DNA of 64,000 nt, taken from NCBI GenBank assembly GCA_014204435.1, contig JACHLF010000004.1, positions 310,001 through 374,000 on the forward strand, given 5' to 3'. Of the stretch, positions 63,413 to 64,000 are shown one piece after another; within the stretch, counting starts at the first letter, position 1, and each line of letters begins with the position of its first letter. Position numbers and translations under genes: made by a program. The DNA is from Mycobacteroides chelonae. GTDB taxonomy: Bacteria; Actinomycetota; Actinomycetes; Mycobacteriales; Mycobacteriaceae. Under the pieces are notes generated by a model. That model did not search any database and was not told where the DNA came from. It saw only the letters and a list, made by a program, of their open reading frames with translations.

Positions 63413-64000
63413 GCGATCAGCATGACCCCAAGATCATCGTCATCGGCGCAGGTATGGCCGGAATCGCGGTGGGGCACAAGCTCAAAGAGGCCGGCTTCAA
63501 CGATTTCACCATCCTGGAGAAGGGTCAGGACGTCGGCGGCGTCTGGTACTGGAACCGCTACCCGGGGCTGACCTGCGATGTGCCCTCGCAGGCCTATCAG
63601 TATCCGTTCGCGCCCCGGACGGACTGGCCGCGGCTCTTCGCCACCGGCAGTGAGATTCAGGCGTATCACCGCAAGGCCGCCGAGGATCTGGGCGTGATGC
63701 CGCATATCCGGTGCGGGCAGGAAGTGACGGCAGCCGAGTTCACCGGAACCGGCTGGCGGGTGGTCACCGGGGCAGGGGAGAGCATGGAGTGTGATTTTCT
63801 GATCGCGGCCACCGGGGTGCTGCACCATCCGAACATTCCCGACATCCCCGGACTGGACAGCTTCCAGGGGAAAGTCGTGCACACCGCGCGATGGGATGAT
63901 TCGATCACCCTGGAAGGCAAGCGCGTCGCCGCCATCGGAACCGGTTCCACTGGGGTGCAGATTGTTTCGGCCATGCAACCCGTCGTCGAGCAGGTGACGT
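63409..64000 (+). CDS. Baeyer-Villiger-type flavin monooxygenase (5' part, cut by window edge)
   Basis: The first 197 residues are present. They show the FAD-binding motif IIVIGAGMAGI, the conserved VGGVWYWNRYPGLTCDVPS, the Baeyer-Villiger fingerprint variant FQGKVVHTARWD and the NADPH-binding GTGSTGVQIV. The full family length is about 500 residues, so the rest lies outside. GTG 63409 follows AAGGAG. It is co-transcribed with the SDR and likely TetR-regulated. The substrate is unknown. Confidence 0.93.
   Translation, partial: MSDQHDPKIIVIGAGMAGIAVGHKLKEAGFNDFTILEKGQDVGGVWYWNRYPGLTCDVPSQAYQYPFAPRTDWPRLFATGSEIQAYHRKAAEDLGVMPHIRCGQEVTAAEFTGTGWRVVTGAGESMECDFLIAATGVLHHPNIPDIPGLDSFQGKVVHTARWDDSITLEGKRVAAIGTGSTGVQIVSAMQPVVEQVT

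Overview
The window is GC-rich actinobacterial DNA from a mycobacterium. The gene order of two blocks matches Mycobacterium tuberculosis (Rv1326c-Rv1343c, and Rv2520c-Rv2525c including fas). The extra genes, such as pncA beside dinG, suggest the Mycobacteroides abscessus/chelonae group. That placement is inferred from content and not from any search.

Layout. (1) 1-22121 is a conserved housekeeping block. It holds the alpha-glucan genes glgB-glgE diverging from glgP; a leftward NAD-salvage run pncB-tetR-pncA-dinG; and a rightward run clpS, DUF2017, P1 peptidase, mec-cysO-cysM (sulfur-carrier cysteine synthesis), rhomboid, murI, Rv1339-like phosphodiesterase, rph and rdgB, which ends at a very long hairpin. 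(2) 22169-39325 is an accessory zone anchored by tRNA-Leu(UAG). It carries a fatty acyl-AMP ligase, a three-gene Wadjet-type SMC operon (jetABC) with no jetD, a TetR/molybdoenzyme pair, lipid-related genes and at least three broken genes. (3) 39436-54047 is the fatty-acid synthase block: a Tat-exported DUF1906 protein, the 3083-residue FAS-I, acpS, an INSIG-like membrane protein, a Nudix enzyme, a DHA2 exporter, bcp and a DUF3618 protein. (4) 54048-64000 holds an MmpL transporter diverging from a NarL-type two-component system, a DUF1003/MgtE_N-CBS pair, and a TetR regulator diverging from an SDR plus a Baeyer-Villiger-type monooxygenase that runs off the window.

Most notable points: jetABC lacking its nuclease gene; an INSIG homologue placed directly after fas-acpS behind a GntR/FadR-like palindrome; a 61-bp dyad between glgE and glgP; a 9-bp-arm palindrome between the MmpL gene and the two-component system; and four degraded genes (lpqM-like, LAGLIDADG-like, FAD-monooxygenase tail, alpha/beta hydrolase) whose lesions can be read from the sequence. 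No CRISPR array, insertion sequence or rRNA gene was seen.
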